DNA of 14,533 nt, taken from contig CALYNN010000019.1 of NCBI GenBank assembly GCA_945221685.1, positions 1 to 14,533 of the forward strand, written 5' to 3'. Below, piece after piece: positions 1 through 6,371 of this stretch (the first letter of the stretch is position 1; each line of letters starts with the position of its first letter). The notes under the pieces were generated by a model that was given only the letters and a program-made list of their open reading frames with translations, was not told where the DNA came from and searched no databases. The stretch comes from an uncultured Clostridia bacterium. GTDB lineage: Bacteria > Bacillota > Clostridia > Oscillospirales > Acutalibacteraceae. The position numbers and the translations under genes were made by a program.

Positions 1-675
1 GTCCTCGGGGAATGTTACATTAACAGCAAATTCCTCCTCTGACTTATGACCGGCAACCTGCGCCTCAAAGCCGGGAATAACTGAGCCTGAACCAAGCTCA
101 AGAGGATAATTCTCACCCTTACCGCCGTCAAAAGCAACGCCGTCAACAAAGCCTTCAAAATCAATCTCGGCGGTGTCGCCCATTTCTGCAGCTCTGTCCT
201 CAACGGTAACAAGGCGAGAGTTTCTGTCTCTCATATTTTCAAGCTCTTTATCTACATCCTCGTCAGAAGCCTCGGTAGGAAGCATAGCCGCCTTTAAGCC
301 CTTGTAATCACCGAGCTTAACCTCCTCGGGATAAACGTTTATCTTCATTTTCATTTCAACGCCCTCTGTCTTGCTCATAACAGGAACATCAAGGTCGAAG
401 GGCTGACCTACTAAGCGAAGATTACCCTCTTCGACTGCCGAGCTAACAGCGGCAGGATATACGATTTCAAGAGCGTCCTCAAAGAAAACGCCTTCGCCGT
501 AATACTTCTCTACCATACCCTGAGGAGCCTTGCCCTTACGGAAGCCGGGAATTTGAATTGTCTTTCTCTGCTTTGCGTAAGCCTTTTTGCAGGCGTCTGC
601 AAATTCCTCGGCAGATACGGTAACCTCAATTTCATAAACATTTGTTTCAACTTTATTTGATGATTTAAGTGCCAT
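1..675 (-). CDS. tig: Trigger factor, N-terminal part (3' end runs off the window)
   Basis: Ribosome-associated chaperone and peptidyl-prolyl isomerase that meets nascent chains at the L23 exit site in the cytoplasm. Translating the minus strand from the ATG at 675-673 gives 225 codons open to base 1, roughly the first half of a protein of usually about 430 residues. Residues 44-51 read GFRKGKAP, the ribosome-binding signature of the N-terminal domain. Residues about 165-225 match the FKBP-like domain, with GDTAEIDFEGFVDG, VIPGFEAQVAGH and the VTFPED end. The start has a perfect AAGGAGG Shine-Dalgarno 7 bases upstream and its own promoter at 716-744. The substrate-binding C-terminal domain is outside the window. 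Trigger factor is often followed by clpP/clpX, which cannot be checked here. Confidence 0.97.
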   Translation of the reverse strand, partial: MALKSSNKVETNVYEIEVTVSAEEFADACKKAYAKQRKTIQIPGFRKGKAPQGMVEKYYGEGVFFEDALEIVYPAAVSSAVEEGNLRLVGQPFDLDVPVMSKTEGVEMKMKINVYPEEVKLGDYKGLKAAMLPTEASDEDVDKELENMRDRNSRLVTVEDRAAEMGDTAEIDFEGFVDGVAFDGGKGENYPLELGSGSVIPGFEAQVAGHKSEEEFAVNVTFPED

Positions 676-715
676 TATAATGACCTCCTTACTTTTTTAC
701 GATTACTGAAAAGGA

Positions 716-744
716 ATTATAACATATTAGATTAATAATATCAA
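716..744 (-). promoter_or_regulatory. Sigma-A promoter of tig (extended -10)
   Basis: On the minus strand, TTGATA at 744-739, a 17-base spacer and a perfect TATAAT at 721-716. TG stands one base before the -10, so this is also an extended -10. It lies between the phosphoesterase stop (751) and the tig Shine-Dalgarno, so tig can be transcribed independently. No terminator hairpin is visible between the two genes, so read-through from 751-1437 may add to it. Confidence 0.8.
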
Positions 745-750
745 GTTATT

Positions 751-1437
751 TTAAAATTTCTTAATTAAATAAGGAACAAAATTCAGCCTGTCTGCCGAAA
801 TAAGCTTAAAGTCGATTCCGTCAACATTGCCGTCAACGGAAAATTTTGCCGCCACACTATGAAGATGCCCGTAATAGCATTTTTTTATTCCGTTTTCTTT
901 CAGCACCTGAATAATTTCCTCGCACTTATCATTTGAGGTAACAGGCGGATAATGAAGAAAAACAATTTTATCACTGCTTTTGGCAGCGTCAACAGACATT
1001 TTAAGGCGAATAACCTCTCGGTTTAAGACCTTAATATCCTGACAGTCCTCGCTGTCAAACATCCAACCGCGGCTTCCGCAAACGGAAAAGCCATCAAATT
1101 CAAATGCGTTGTTTTGTAAAATTGAAATAGTATCAAATCCGTTTTCGTTAATAAAATTATTCATTTTATTAACCGTGTTCCACCAATAATCGTGGTTACC
1201 TTTAATAAGAATTTTTCTGCCGTTAAGATTATTTATAAAATCGAAATCGGCATAAAGCTCCTCAAAATTAATTGCCCAGCTTATATCGCCTGCAATTACA
1301 ACATAGTCATCGTCATTGATAAGCTTATTCCAATTATTTTTAAGTCTTTCGGTATAATCGTTCCAGCCGGGAAAAGTATCCATAGGCTTATTTGCTCCGA
1401 AAGACAAATGAGTATCTGCAATAGCAAAAAGGGACAT
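751..1437 (-). CDS. Calcineurin-like metallophosphoesterase (COG1768-type)
   Basis: Predicted cytoplasmic dinuclear-metal phosphohydrolase of 228 residues; the substrate cannot be told from sequence. The metallophosphoesterase motifs are all present in order: D8-x-H10 (ADTH), GD at 50-51 (AGDISWA), GNHD at 80-83, H162 in LHYPPV, and GHLH at 190-193. These supply the expected metal ligands and catalytic His. There is no signal peptide or membrane segment. The ATG at 1437-1435 follows a TAGGAGAT Shine-Dalgarno. The gene is divergent from the DUF1540 gene across a 95-base spacer and lies upstream of tig in the same direction. I see no strong promoter for it in that spacer. The similarity to the small predicted phosphohydrolases annotated as COG1768 is from memory. 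Confidence 0.9.
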   Translation of the reverse strand: MSLFAIADTHLSFGANKPMDTFPGWNDYTERLKNNWNKLINDDDYVVIAGDISWAINFEELYADFDFINNLNGRKILIKGNHDYWWNTVNKMNNFINENGFDTISILQNNAFEFDGFSVCGSRGWMFDSEDCQDIKVLNREVIRLKMSVDAAKSSDKIVFLHYPPVTSNDKCEEIIQVLKENGIKKCYYGHLHSVAAKFSVDGNVDGIDFKLISADRLNFVPYLIKKF

Positions 1438-1479
1438 AATATCTCCTATAGCGACAAGCGAAAATGCTCTGCCGATAAT

Positions 1480-1510
1480 TTGAATAATAAATAAACATTC
1501 AACACATAAT
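1480..1510 (+). promoter_or_regulatory. Possible promoter of the DUF1540 gene
   Basis: TTGAAT at 1480-1485 and CATAAT at 1505-1510 have a long 19-base spacer. They lie 22 bases before the start codon at 1533, in the divergent spacer with the phosphoesterase gene. The -10 is good and the spacing is poor, so this is a weak call in AT-rich DNA. It is supported mainly by the need for some plus-strand promoter here. Confidence 0.35.
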
Positions 1511-1532
1511 ATATGCGAAGGGAGTGAAAGAA

Positions 1533-1703
1533 ATGAACAACGAAATCAAAGGAATTTCTTGCGAAGTACAAAACTGTAAGTTCCACGACAAGGACAATAA
1601 CTGCCTTGCAGGACACATTAGAGTCGGTGATAAGTCTGCTACAAGTGTTTCAGACACAAACTGCCAGACATTTGAGTGCTCCGACACTTGCGGTTGCAGA
1701 TAA
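1533..1703 (+). CDS. Small Cys-rich DUF1540 domain protein
   Basis: A 56-residue protein of unknown function and the only plus-strand gene in the window. The order CEVQNC (C10, C15), C24 in NNCLAGHIRV and C44 in TNCQTF fits the DUF1540 pattern, common in Clostridia as tiny proteins of one or two copies of the domain. The tail adds C49, C53 and C55 (CSDTCGC), making seven Cys in 56 residues, which suggests metal binding; that role is inferred. The ATG follows a good Shine-Dalgarno (GGGAGTGA at 1520-1527). It ends 14 bases before a strong bidirectional terminator shared with convergent thrC, so it is a single-gene transcript. No signal peptide is seen, so it is probably cytoplasmic. Confidence 0.85.
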   Translation: MNNEIKGISCEVQNCKFHDKDNNCLAGHIRVGDKSATSVSDTNCQTFECSDTCGCR

Positions 1704-1717
1704 TCAGTCTCTTTAAG

Positions 1718-1747
1718 AAAAATACGGCTCCTCGGAGCCGTATTTTT
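1718..1747. terminator. Bidirectional intrinsic terminator between DUF1540 gene and thrC
   Basis: A perfect 10-bp GC-rich stem (1721-1730 with 1735-1744, AATACGGCTC/GAGCCGTATT) has a CTCG loop and three more A-T pairs outward. A run of T follows on the plus strand (1743-1749), and a T-rich run follows on the minus strand from the A's at 1717-1722. It begins 14 bases after the DUF1540 stop and abuts the thrC stop at 1748, so it can end both converging transcripts. Confidence 0.93.
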
Positions 1748-3244
1748 TTATAAATCCAAAAGCTTAAATACCATTTGGCTCATATCTTCTTTATTGCATA
1801 CATCGGTAAATCTTACTTTCTTATCCTTAAGAGAAGCAAGAGGCGCAGGAATAGGAGCGCCTGTCAGCTCATTTAATTTTGTTACCATATCAAATTCATC
1901 TGCACCCTCTGCCTTGCCGTTTGTTACAGCGTCGAGAACGCTGGCGGAAAACTTATAGGGCGATGCTGTTGAATCAATAACGCATGGTAAATCGGATTTA
2001 CCGGATTTTACAAATGCATCATAAACGCAAACAGCAACTGCGGTGTGAGTATCACAAAGATAATTATATTTATCAAAATGATATTTGATTGTATCAAACA
2101 CTTCATTTTCGGAAGCGAAGCCTGCGTCAAATATTTCGGAAATTGCGTTTTTAAGCTCACTGCTGATTTGATATTCGCCCTTTGCTGAAAGCTGAGCCAT
2201 TAAATCGGAAACAAGCTTATCATTGTCGCCGCTTAAATGGTAAAGCAATCTTTCAAGATTTGATGAAATAAGAATATCCATTGAGGGAGATGAGGTTGTG
2301 TAGAATTTTCTGTTTTTATCGTACTTACCTGTGTGCAGAAAATCGGTAAGTACATTATTTGAATTTGAAGCGCAAACTAAATACTTGATAGGAAGACCCA
2401 TACGCTTAGCATAATATGCCGCGAGAATATTGCCGAAATTTCCTGTTGGTACAACAACATTCATTTCATCACCCAAAGCAATTCTTCCCTGCTCAAGCAA
2501 ATCGCAGTATGCAGAAAAATAATACACAATCTGCGGAACGAGTCTACCCCAGTTAATAGAGTTTGCAGATGAAAACATCATATTCTTATCTGCAAGCTGA
2601 GCCTTAATTTCATCGTTTGTAAATATGGATTTAACTGCGCTTTGAGCATCGTCAAAATTACCGTTGATAGCACATACGGCAACATTGCCGCCCTCCTGCG
2701 TAGTCATTTGAAGCTTCTGCATAGGTGAAACTCCGTCAACAGGATAAAATACAAGGATTTTAGTGTTATCAACATCTTTAAAGCCTTCAAGCGCCGCTTT
2801 GCCTGTATCACCTGAGGTTGCTACAAGAATAACTATTGTTTTACCGTCGGCTGTTTTTTTGGCGGAAACAGTCATAAGATAAGGCAAAAGCTGAAGCGCC
2901 ATATCCTTAAAAGCACAGGTAGGGCCGTGCCATAGCTCAAGAATATTTTTGTTACCGTCAATATTAACGGTAGGAGCAATTTTTTCAGAAGAAAACTTGC
3001 CCTTGGCATATGCGCCGCTGACGCAATAATCAAGCTCCTCGTCGGTAAAATCCGTTAAGTATTCCCTGAGTACTGTTTTAGCTCTTTCAATATATGACAT
3101 TGAAACCATTGAATTGATTTTGTCGAGAGAAAACTGCGGAATTTCACAGGGGACAAATAATCCGCCTTCGGTGCTTATACCCTGTGCAATAGCCTGAGAG
3201 GCAGTTACTCTTATTGACTTATCTCTTGTTGATGTGTATTGCAT
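1748..3244 (-). CDS. thrC: Threonine synthase
   Basis: PLP enzyme (EC 4.2.3.1) that converts O-phospho-L-homoserine to L-threonine and phosphate, the last step of threonine biosynthesis. The 498 residues match the long ThrC type. HGPTCAFKDMALQ (106-118) holds the PLP lysine K113. SGDTGKA at 144-150 and the glycine-rich PTGNFGNI at 266-273 form the phosphate-binding region, and STASPYKF near the C-terminus is a conserved ThrC segment. The ATG at 3244-3242 follows an AGGAGAA Shine-Dalgarno. It is the last gene of the ylqF-rnhB-yraN-thrC run, 32 bases after yraN, and may also have its own promoter at 3274-3302. Other threonine genes (hom, thrB) are not in the window. Confidence 0.97.
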   Translation of the reverse strand: MQYTSTRDKSIRVTASQAIAQGISTEGGLFVPCEIPQFSLDKINSMVSMSYIERAKTVLREYLTDFTDEELDYCVSGAYAKGKFSSEKIAPTVNIDGNKNILELWHGPTCAFKDMALQLLPYLMTVSAKKTADGKTIVILVATSGDTGKAALEGFKDVDNTKILVFYPVDGVSPMQKLQMTTQEGGNVAVCAINGNFDDAQSAVKSIFTNDEIKAQLADKNMMFSSANSINWGRLVPQIVYYFSAYCDLLEQGRIALGDEMNVVVPTGNFGNILAAYYAKRMGLPIKYLVCASNSNNVLTDFLHTGKYDKNRKFYTTSSPSMDILISSNLERLLYHLSGDNDKLVSDLMAQLSAKGEYQISSELKNAISEIFDAGFASENEVFDTIKYHFDKYNYLCDTHTAVAVCVYDAFVKSGKSDLPCVIDSTASPYKFSASVLDAVTNGKAEGADEFDMVTKLNELTGAPIPAPLASLKDKKVRFTDVCNKEDMSQMVFKLLDL

Positions 3245-3273
3245 AATAATTCTCCTAATAAATAGTTGTATAT

Positions 3274-3302
3274 ATTCTATAATAACTCAAAAGCATTTTC
3301 AA
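3274..3302 (-). promoter_or_regulatory. Probable internal promoter for thrC
   Basis: On the minus strand, TTGAAA at 3302-3297 and TAGAAT at 3279-3274 are separated by 17 bases; each hexamer is one base off consensus. The -10 overlaps the yraN stop codon. Transcription would start near 3267, about 20 bases before the thrC ATG and just ahead of its Shine-Dalgarno. This would let the biosynthetic gene be expressed apart from the upstream ribosome and RNA genes. Confidence 0.5.
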
Positions 3303-3630
3303 GATGTTTTATAGATTTAATTTCATTATTTTCGGTATATATTTCCACAACATCAAATCTCGGCTGAAGCCTTGAGCTGTTATGGGCAAGGTAAAGCTGT
3401 GCCGATGCAATTATTTTCTGCTGCTTTGAGGCAGTAACAAACTCAGCCGGAGAGGCAATGGAATTAACATTTCTTTGCTTAACCTCAACAAAGCATATGT
3501 ACTTTCGGTTTTTAACGATTAAATCTATTTCACCGAAGCGAGTCGTATAATTTACATCCACAAGCTTATAACGCTTTTTACGCAGGAAATCCGCCGCCTT
3601 TATTTCCCACAGCTTACCGTTACTATTCAT
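3277..3630 (-). CDS. yraN: YraN/UPF0102 family nuclease-fold protein
   Basis: A 117-residue protein of the UPF0102 family, which has a restriction-endonuclease-like fold and no settled biochemical role. The family's nuclease-like core is visible: E9 in the N-terminal helix, GEID at 33-36 (RFGEIDLIV) and EVK at 49-51 (FVEVKQR), the usual D...ExK metal site. Length is typical. The start at 3630 overlaps the rnhB stop by 8 bases, which implies translational coupling, and GAAGAAGA upstream can act as Shine-Dalgarno. The rnhB-yraN pairing is common in Bacillota. No membrane segment or signal peptide is seen. Confidence 0.93.
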   Translation of the reverse strand: MNSNGKLWEIKAADFLRKKRYKLVDVNYTTRFGEIDLIVKNRKYICFVEVKQRNVNSIASPAEFVTASKQQKIIASAQLYLAHNSSRLQPRFDVVEIYTENNEIKSIKHLENAFELL

Positions 3631-4228
3631 TATTAATTATCTTCTTCAAAAAGGATTTGCGGTGAATAGGCGAAATACCGTATTTTTCAATCATTTCATA
3701 ATGAAGCTTTGTGCCGTAGCCCTTATGCTTTTCAAACTGATACTGCGGGTATTTTTCTGCCATTTCAAGCATATATCTGTCTCGGCTGACCTTGGCAATA
3801 ACCGATGCGGCGGCAATGCTCATGCTCTTGGCGTCACCCTTGACTATGTCTTGCTCTGCAATATTTAATCCCGGTCGTCTGTTGCCGTCGATTAGTGCAA
3901 TATCGGGAGCTACCGACAGGTTATCAACTGCTCTTCTCATTGCAAGAAAGGTTGCCTGCAAAATATTGATTTCATCAATTTCCTGTTGTGTAGCAACGCC
4001 AACGCCATAGGAAACGGCAGTTTCTTTTATAACATCAAAAAGATAGTCACGCTTCTTTTCGGAAAGCTTTTTAGAATCGTTAAGTCCGTCAATTATACAG
4101 CCCTTCGGCAGTATGACAGCGGCGGCGTAGACAGGACCTGCAAGAGGTCCCCTTCCCGCTTCGTCAATTCCGCAAACAATATTATAGCCTTGACTGTAGG
4201 CTTTTTCTTCGTATTCCAACCAATTCAT
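3623..4228 (-). CDS. rnhB: Ribonuclease HII
   Basis: Endonuclease (EC 3.1.26.4) that cuts RNA in RNA-DNA hybrids and at single ribonucleotides misincorporated into DNA. The 201 residues show the full RNase H type 2 signature: GIDEAGRGPLAGPV at 20-33 with catalytic D22 and E23, D114 in LIDG, D132 in KGDAKS, followed by the SIAAASVIAKVSRDR helix (137-151). HKGYGTKLH at 168-176 is the conserved C-terminal element. Its ATG overlaps the ylqF stop by one base (TAATG), so it is likely translated by reinitiation. It overlaps yraN by 8 bases at the other end. Confidence 0.97.
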   Translation of the reverse strand: MNWLEYEEKAYSQGYNIVCGIDEAGRGPLAGPVYAAAVILPKGCIIDGLNDSKKLSEKKRDYLFDVIKETAVSYGVGVATQQEIDEINILQATFLAMRRAVDNLSVAPDIALIDGNRRPGLNIAEQDIVKGDAKSMSIAAASVIAKVSRDRYMLEMAEKYPQYQFEKHKGYGTKLHYEMIEKYGISPIHRKSFLKKIINNE

Positions 4229-5094
4229 TACTTCGGTAATTCAAGGGTAAGCTTACCCAATTTTCCTCCTCTGAATTCATCGCAAAGCATAACGGCAGTG
4301 CGTTCATAATCAATTTCTCCGCCCTTAATAAGAAAGCCGCGCTTTCTGCCAATCAGCTCAAGGATTTCCCATCCCTGTAAGCCGTCTATGTCGTCAAGCT
4401 TGTATCTTTCCGTAACAGCCTGGGGCTTAAGCTGAGAAAGCACCTCTAAAAGCCTACAGGAAAGGGTTTCAATATCTGTTACCTCATCCTTAACTGCACC
4501 GGTGAAAGCAAGCTTGTCCCCTACCTCTGCGTCGTCAAATTTCGGCCACAGAACGCCCGGAGTGTCAAGAAGCTCAATTCCGTTGCCCACTGCAAACCAC
4601 TGCTGCTGACGGGTAACTCCGGCTTTATCGGCAACCTTTGCCTTAGCATTACCTGCCATACGGTTGATAAATGAGGATTTACCGGTGTTTGGAATACCTA
4701 CCACCATAAGCCGCAGTGCCTTGCCCTTCATACCCTTTTCCTTGTTACGGCTGATAACATTTGCAAGAGCTTTTTTTACGGTAGGTATAAAATTATTAAG
4801 CCCTTTTCCCGTTCTGCAATCAACAGGCAAAGCATAAATATTTTTACTTTTGTAATATTCAATCCAACGCTTTGTGGCGTTGGGATCGGCAATATCACAT
4901 TTATTAAGCAAAACAATTCTCGGCTTTCTTTTAATTATGCCGTCAAGCTCGGGATTTGATGAGCTATACGGAATTCTTGCATCAACAAGCTCAACAACGC
5001 CGTCTACAAGATTTAGGCTTTCTTTAATTATTCGTCTTGTTTTTGCCATATGGCCGGGAAACCACTGAACAGTTTGCTTTTGAAAATCAGCCAT
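4228..5094 (-). CDS. ylqF: Ribosome biogenesis GTPase YlqF/RbgA
   Basis: GTPase needed for late 50S subunit assembly in Bacillus and relatives. The 288 residues show the circularly permuted order of G motifs: G4 NKCD at 64-67 comes first, then the G5-like DCRTGKG (92-98), G1 GIPNTGKS at 133-140, G2 T161 in GVTRQQQW, and G3 DTPG at 177-180. The N-terminal WFPGHMAKTRR segment is characteristic of RbgA, and the C-terminal RNA-binding region ends at LTLELPK. The ATG at 5094 follows a GGAGG Shine-Dalgarno and a consensus promoter at 5127-5156. It is first in an operon with rnhB, yraN and thrC. It sits directly after rplS, which encodes another late-assembly 50S component, so the pairing makes functional sense. 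Confidence 0.96.
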   Translation of the reverse strand: MADFQKQTVQWFPGHMAKTRRIIKESLNLVDGVVELVDARIPYSSSNPELDGIIKRKPRIVLLNKCDIADPNATKRWIEYYKSKNIYALPVDCRTGKGLNNFIPTVKKALANVISRNKEKGMKGKALRLMVVGIPNTGKSSFINRMAGNAKAKVADKAGVTRQQQWFAVGNGIELLDTPGVLWPKFDDAEVGDKLAFTGAVKDEVTDIETLSCRLLEVLSQLKPQAVTERYKLDDIDGLQGWEILELIGRKRGFLIKGGEIDYERTAVMLCDEFRGGKLGKLTLELPK

Positions 5095-5126
5095 TTTTAT
5101 CCTCCGAAAAATTAATACCTATATAT

Positions 5127-5156
5127 ATTATAACTTTATATCCGTTTTATTGTCAA
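5127..5156 (-). promoter_or_regulatory. Consensus sigma-A promoter of the ylqF operon
   Basis: Both hexamers are perfect on the minus strand: TTGACA at 5156-5151 and TATAAT at 5132-5127, with an 18-base spacer. The -35 starts at the end of the T-tract of the rplS terminator, so ylqF transcription restarts immediately after rplS ends. Confidence 0.85.
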
Positions 5157-5191
5157 TAAAAACAAAAGGCACTCTCATTGAGAATGCCTTT
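5152..5191 (-). terminator. Intrinsic terminator of rplS
   Basis: On the minus strand a 12-bp stem (5191-5180 with 5176-5165, AAAGGCATTCTC/GAGAGTGCCTTT, one G-U pair) has an AAT loop. It is followed by TGTTTTTATT. It begins 12 bases after the rplS stop codon. Confidence 0.9.
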
Positions 5192-5203
5192 AATTCAGAT
5201 TAA

Positions 5204-5548
5204 TTACTGAATGTTCTCTTTAACCTTTGCAGCCTTACCTACACGGTCACGGAGATAGTAAAGCTTAGCACGGCGAACCTTACCGGAACGAACAACCTGA
5301 ACATCTACAACATTTGGTGAGTGCATTGGGAAAACCCTCTCAACACCAACGCCGTATGAAACGCGGCGAACAGTAAATGTTTTTGAAATACCTGAGCCCT
5401 TAATGGCAATTACGGTACCTTCAAACATCTGAATTCTTTCTCTGTTGCCCTCACGGATGTTTACAGATACCTTTACGGTATCACCGATTGAGAACTTGGG
5501 AAGCTCTGCCTTTGTGCTGTCTTTTTCAATTAATTTAAGTGCGTCCAT
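5204..5548 (-). CDS. rplS: 50S ribosomal protein L19
   Basis: Ribosomal protein at the 30S-50S interface near the B8 bridge. The 114 residues match the family's usual length of about 115. FSIGDTVKVSVNIREGNRERIQMFEGTVIA-type sequence fills the N-terminal half, and GVGVERVFPMHSPNV and KLYYLRDRVGKAAKV are the conserved C-terminal segments. The start follows an AGGAGG Shine-Dalgarno. Many Bacillota have rpsP-rimM-trmD upstream of rplS. Here the upstream neighbour is the radical-SAM pair, and rplS looks monocistronic, with its own promoter (5672-5700), a leader of roughly 115 bases and a terminator. Confidence 0.98.
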   Translation of the reverse strand: MDALKLIEKDSTKAELPKFSIGDTVKVSVNIREGNRERIQMFEGTVIAIKGSGISKTFTVRRVSYGVGVERVFPMHSPNVVDVQVVRSGKVRRAKLYYLRDRVGKAAKVKENIQ

Positions 5549-5637
5549 TTCAATTTCCTCCTGTTTTTTATGAGATGTTCATATCAAAAGCTTGAAAGCG
5601 GACCATCTTCTTAAATGCTGACACATAGCAATTTACG

Positions 5638-5656
5638 CGTTGCAAGAGATGCAACG
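5638..5656 (-). promoter_or_regulatory. Stem-loop near the 5' end of the rplS leader
   Basis: A perfect 7-bp inverted repeat (CGTTGCA, loop TCTCT, TGCAACG) lies about 8 bases after the expected transcription start and about 90 bases before the rplS ATG. No T-tract follows, so it is not a terminator. A leader RNA regulating L19 synthesis is known in Bacillota. Whether this hairpin and the AGATG/CATCT pairing further downstream belong to it needs a covariance-model test. Confidence 0.45.
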
Positions 5657-5671
5657 GAATAATGCTGAAAT

Positions 5672-5700
5672 ATAATAACACAAGTTAATACAAAAAGCAA
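5672..5700 (-). promoter_or_regulatory. Sigma-A promoter of rplS (extended -10)
   Basis: On the minus strand, TTGCTT at 5700-5695, a 17-base spacer and TATTAT at 5677-5672, with TG one base upstream of the -10. It begins just after the stop of the DUF2344 gene at 5706. It predicts a 5' leader of about 115 bases. Confidence 0.7.
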
Positions 5701-5705
5701 GGGTT

Positions 5706-6371
5706 TTATTTAAATTCTTTATAATTCTTATCAAGCAAGGAAATTCTGCTGATATTTTTCCATTCGTAATCCATATCAATTAATCTTATTATTGTATCAA
5801 AAAGCAAGGTTGGATTAAGATTTTTTTCTGTTCCGGCGCACAATCTGAAATTAACAATTATCTCGCCGTCTCTTTCCGATATTCCGTATCTGTCTATAAG
5901 TGGTTTAATATCTGTTTCCTTAAATACCTTTTTTCTTCCCTGCTTTGATTTTTTTAGGGCAAAAATATTATCTCTTTCAAGCACAGAGCTGATTTTTTTC
6001 AGTGCCGTCTCATTATCTGCAAACTCAAGCTTAAATACATAGTCGGAATAAGCAATCTCACTGTTGTCACGAAAATCGGAATAAACATCAATAATTTTTA
6101 ACCCTATAGGCAAAACACTGTTCATTCTTTGCTTGATTTCCCGAAGCTCCATATTTTCGGTTAGCCTTATATCAACGCTTTCGCAAAGGCTTTCAACACC
6201 TAAAGAAAGCGGCAAAGAAAAGCTCATATACGGATGCGGATTAAATCCTTCGGTGTACCAAAGCGGAATTTGCGCTCTTTTAAAGGCTCTGCCCATAGCT
6301 CTGTTAATATCAAGGTGGCTGATATATTTAAGCCTGTCTGTTTTTGAAAAACGAAGTCTAATTTCTTGCAT
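5706..6371 (-). CDS. TIGR03936/DUF2344 radical-SAM-linked protein
   Basis: A 221-residue protein of the DUF2344 family, always found with, or fused to, the TIGR03960 radical SAM protein; the reaction is not known to me. The conserved N-terminus is clear: RLRFSKTDRLKYISHLD at 5-21, then RAFKRAQIPLWYTEGFNPHPYMSFSLPLSLG at about 28-58. The ATG at 6371 has a GGAGG Shine-Dalgarno 8 bases upstream, and the gene overlaps the 3' end of the radical SAM gene by 14 bases, so the two are co-translated. Often the next gene after this pair is RNase E/G and rplU-rpmA; here it is rplS. No Cys cluster, membrane segment or signal is seen. Confidence 0.9.
   Translation of the reverse strand: MQEIRLRFSKTDRLKYISHLDINRAMGRAFKRAQIPLWYTEGFNPHPYMSFSLPLSLGVESLCESVDIRLTENMELREIKQRMNSVLPIGLKIIDVYSDFRDNSEIAYSDYVFKLEFADNETALKKISSVLERDNIFALKKSKQGRKKVFKETDIKPLIDRYGISERDGEIIVNFRLCAGTEKNLNPTLLFDTIIRLIDMDYEWKNISRISLLDKNYKEFK

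Noticed and set aside
15..212. Minus-strand open frame of 65 codons
   Set aside because: Alternate frame within the trigger factor gene, which is clearly coding across 1-675.
1192..1494. Plus-strand open frame of 100 codons
   Set aside because: Antisense shadow of the phosphoesterase gene; no Shine-Dalgarno and no recognisable domain, while the minus strand has all metal motifs.
1480..1502. Inverted repeat TTGAAT...ATTCAA with 11-base spacer in the divergent spacer, possible operator
   Set aside because: Only 6-bp arms in very AT-rich DNA; such pairs arise by chance and one arm is also the candidate -35.
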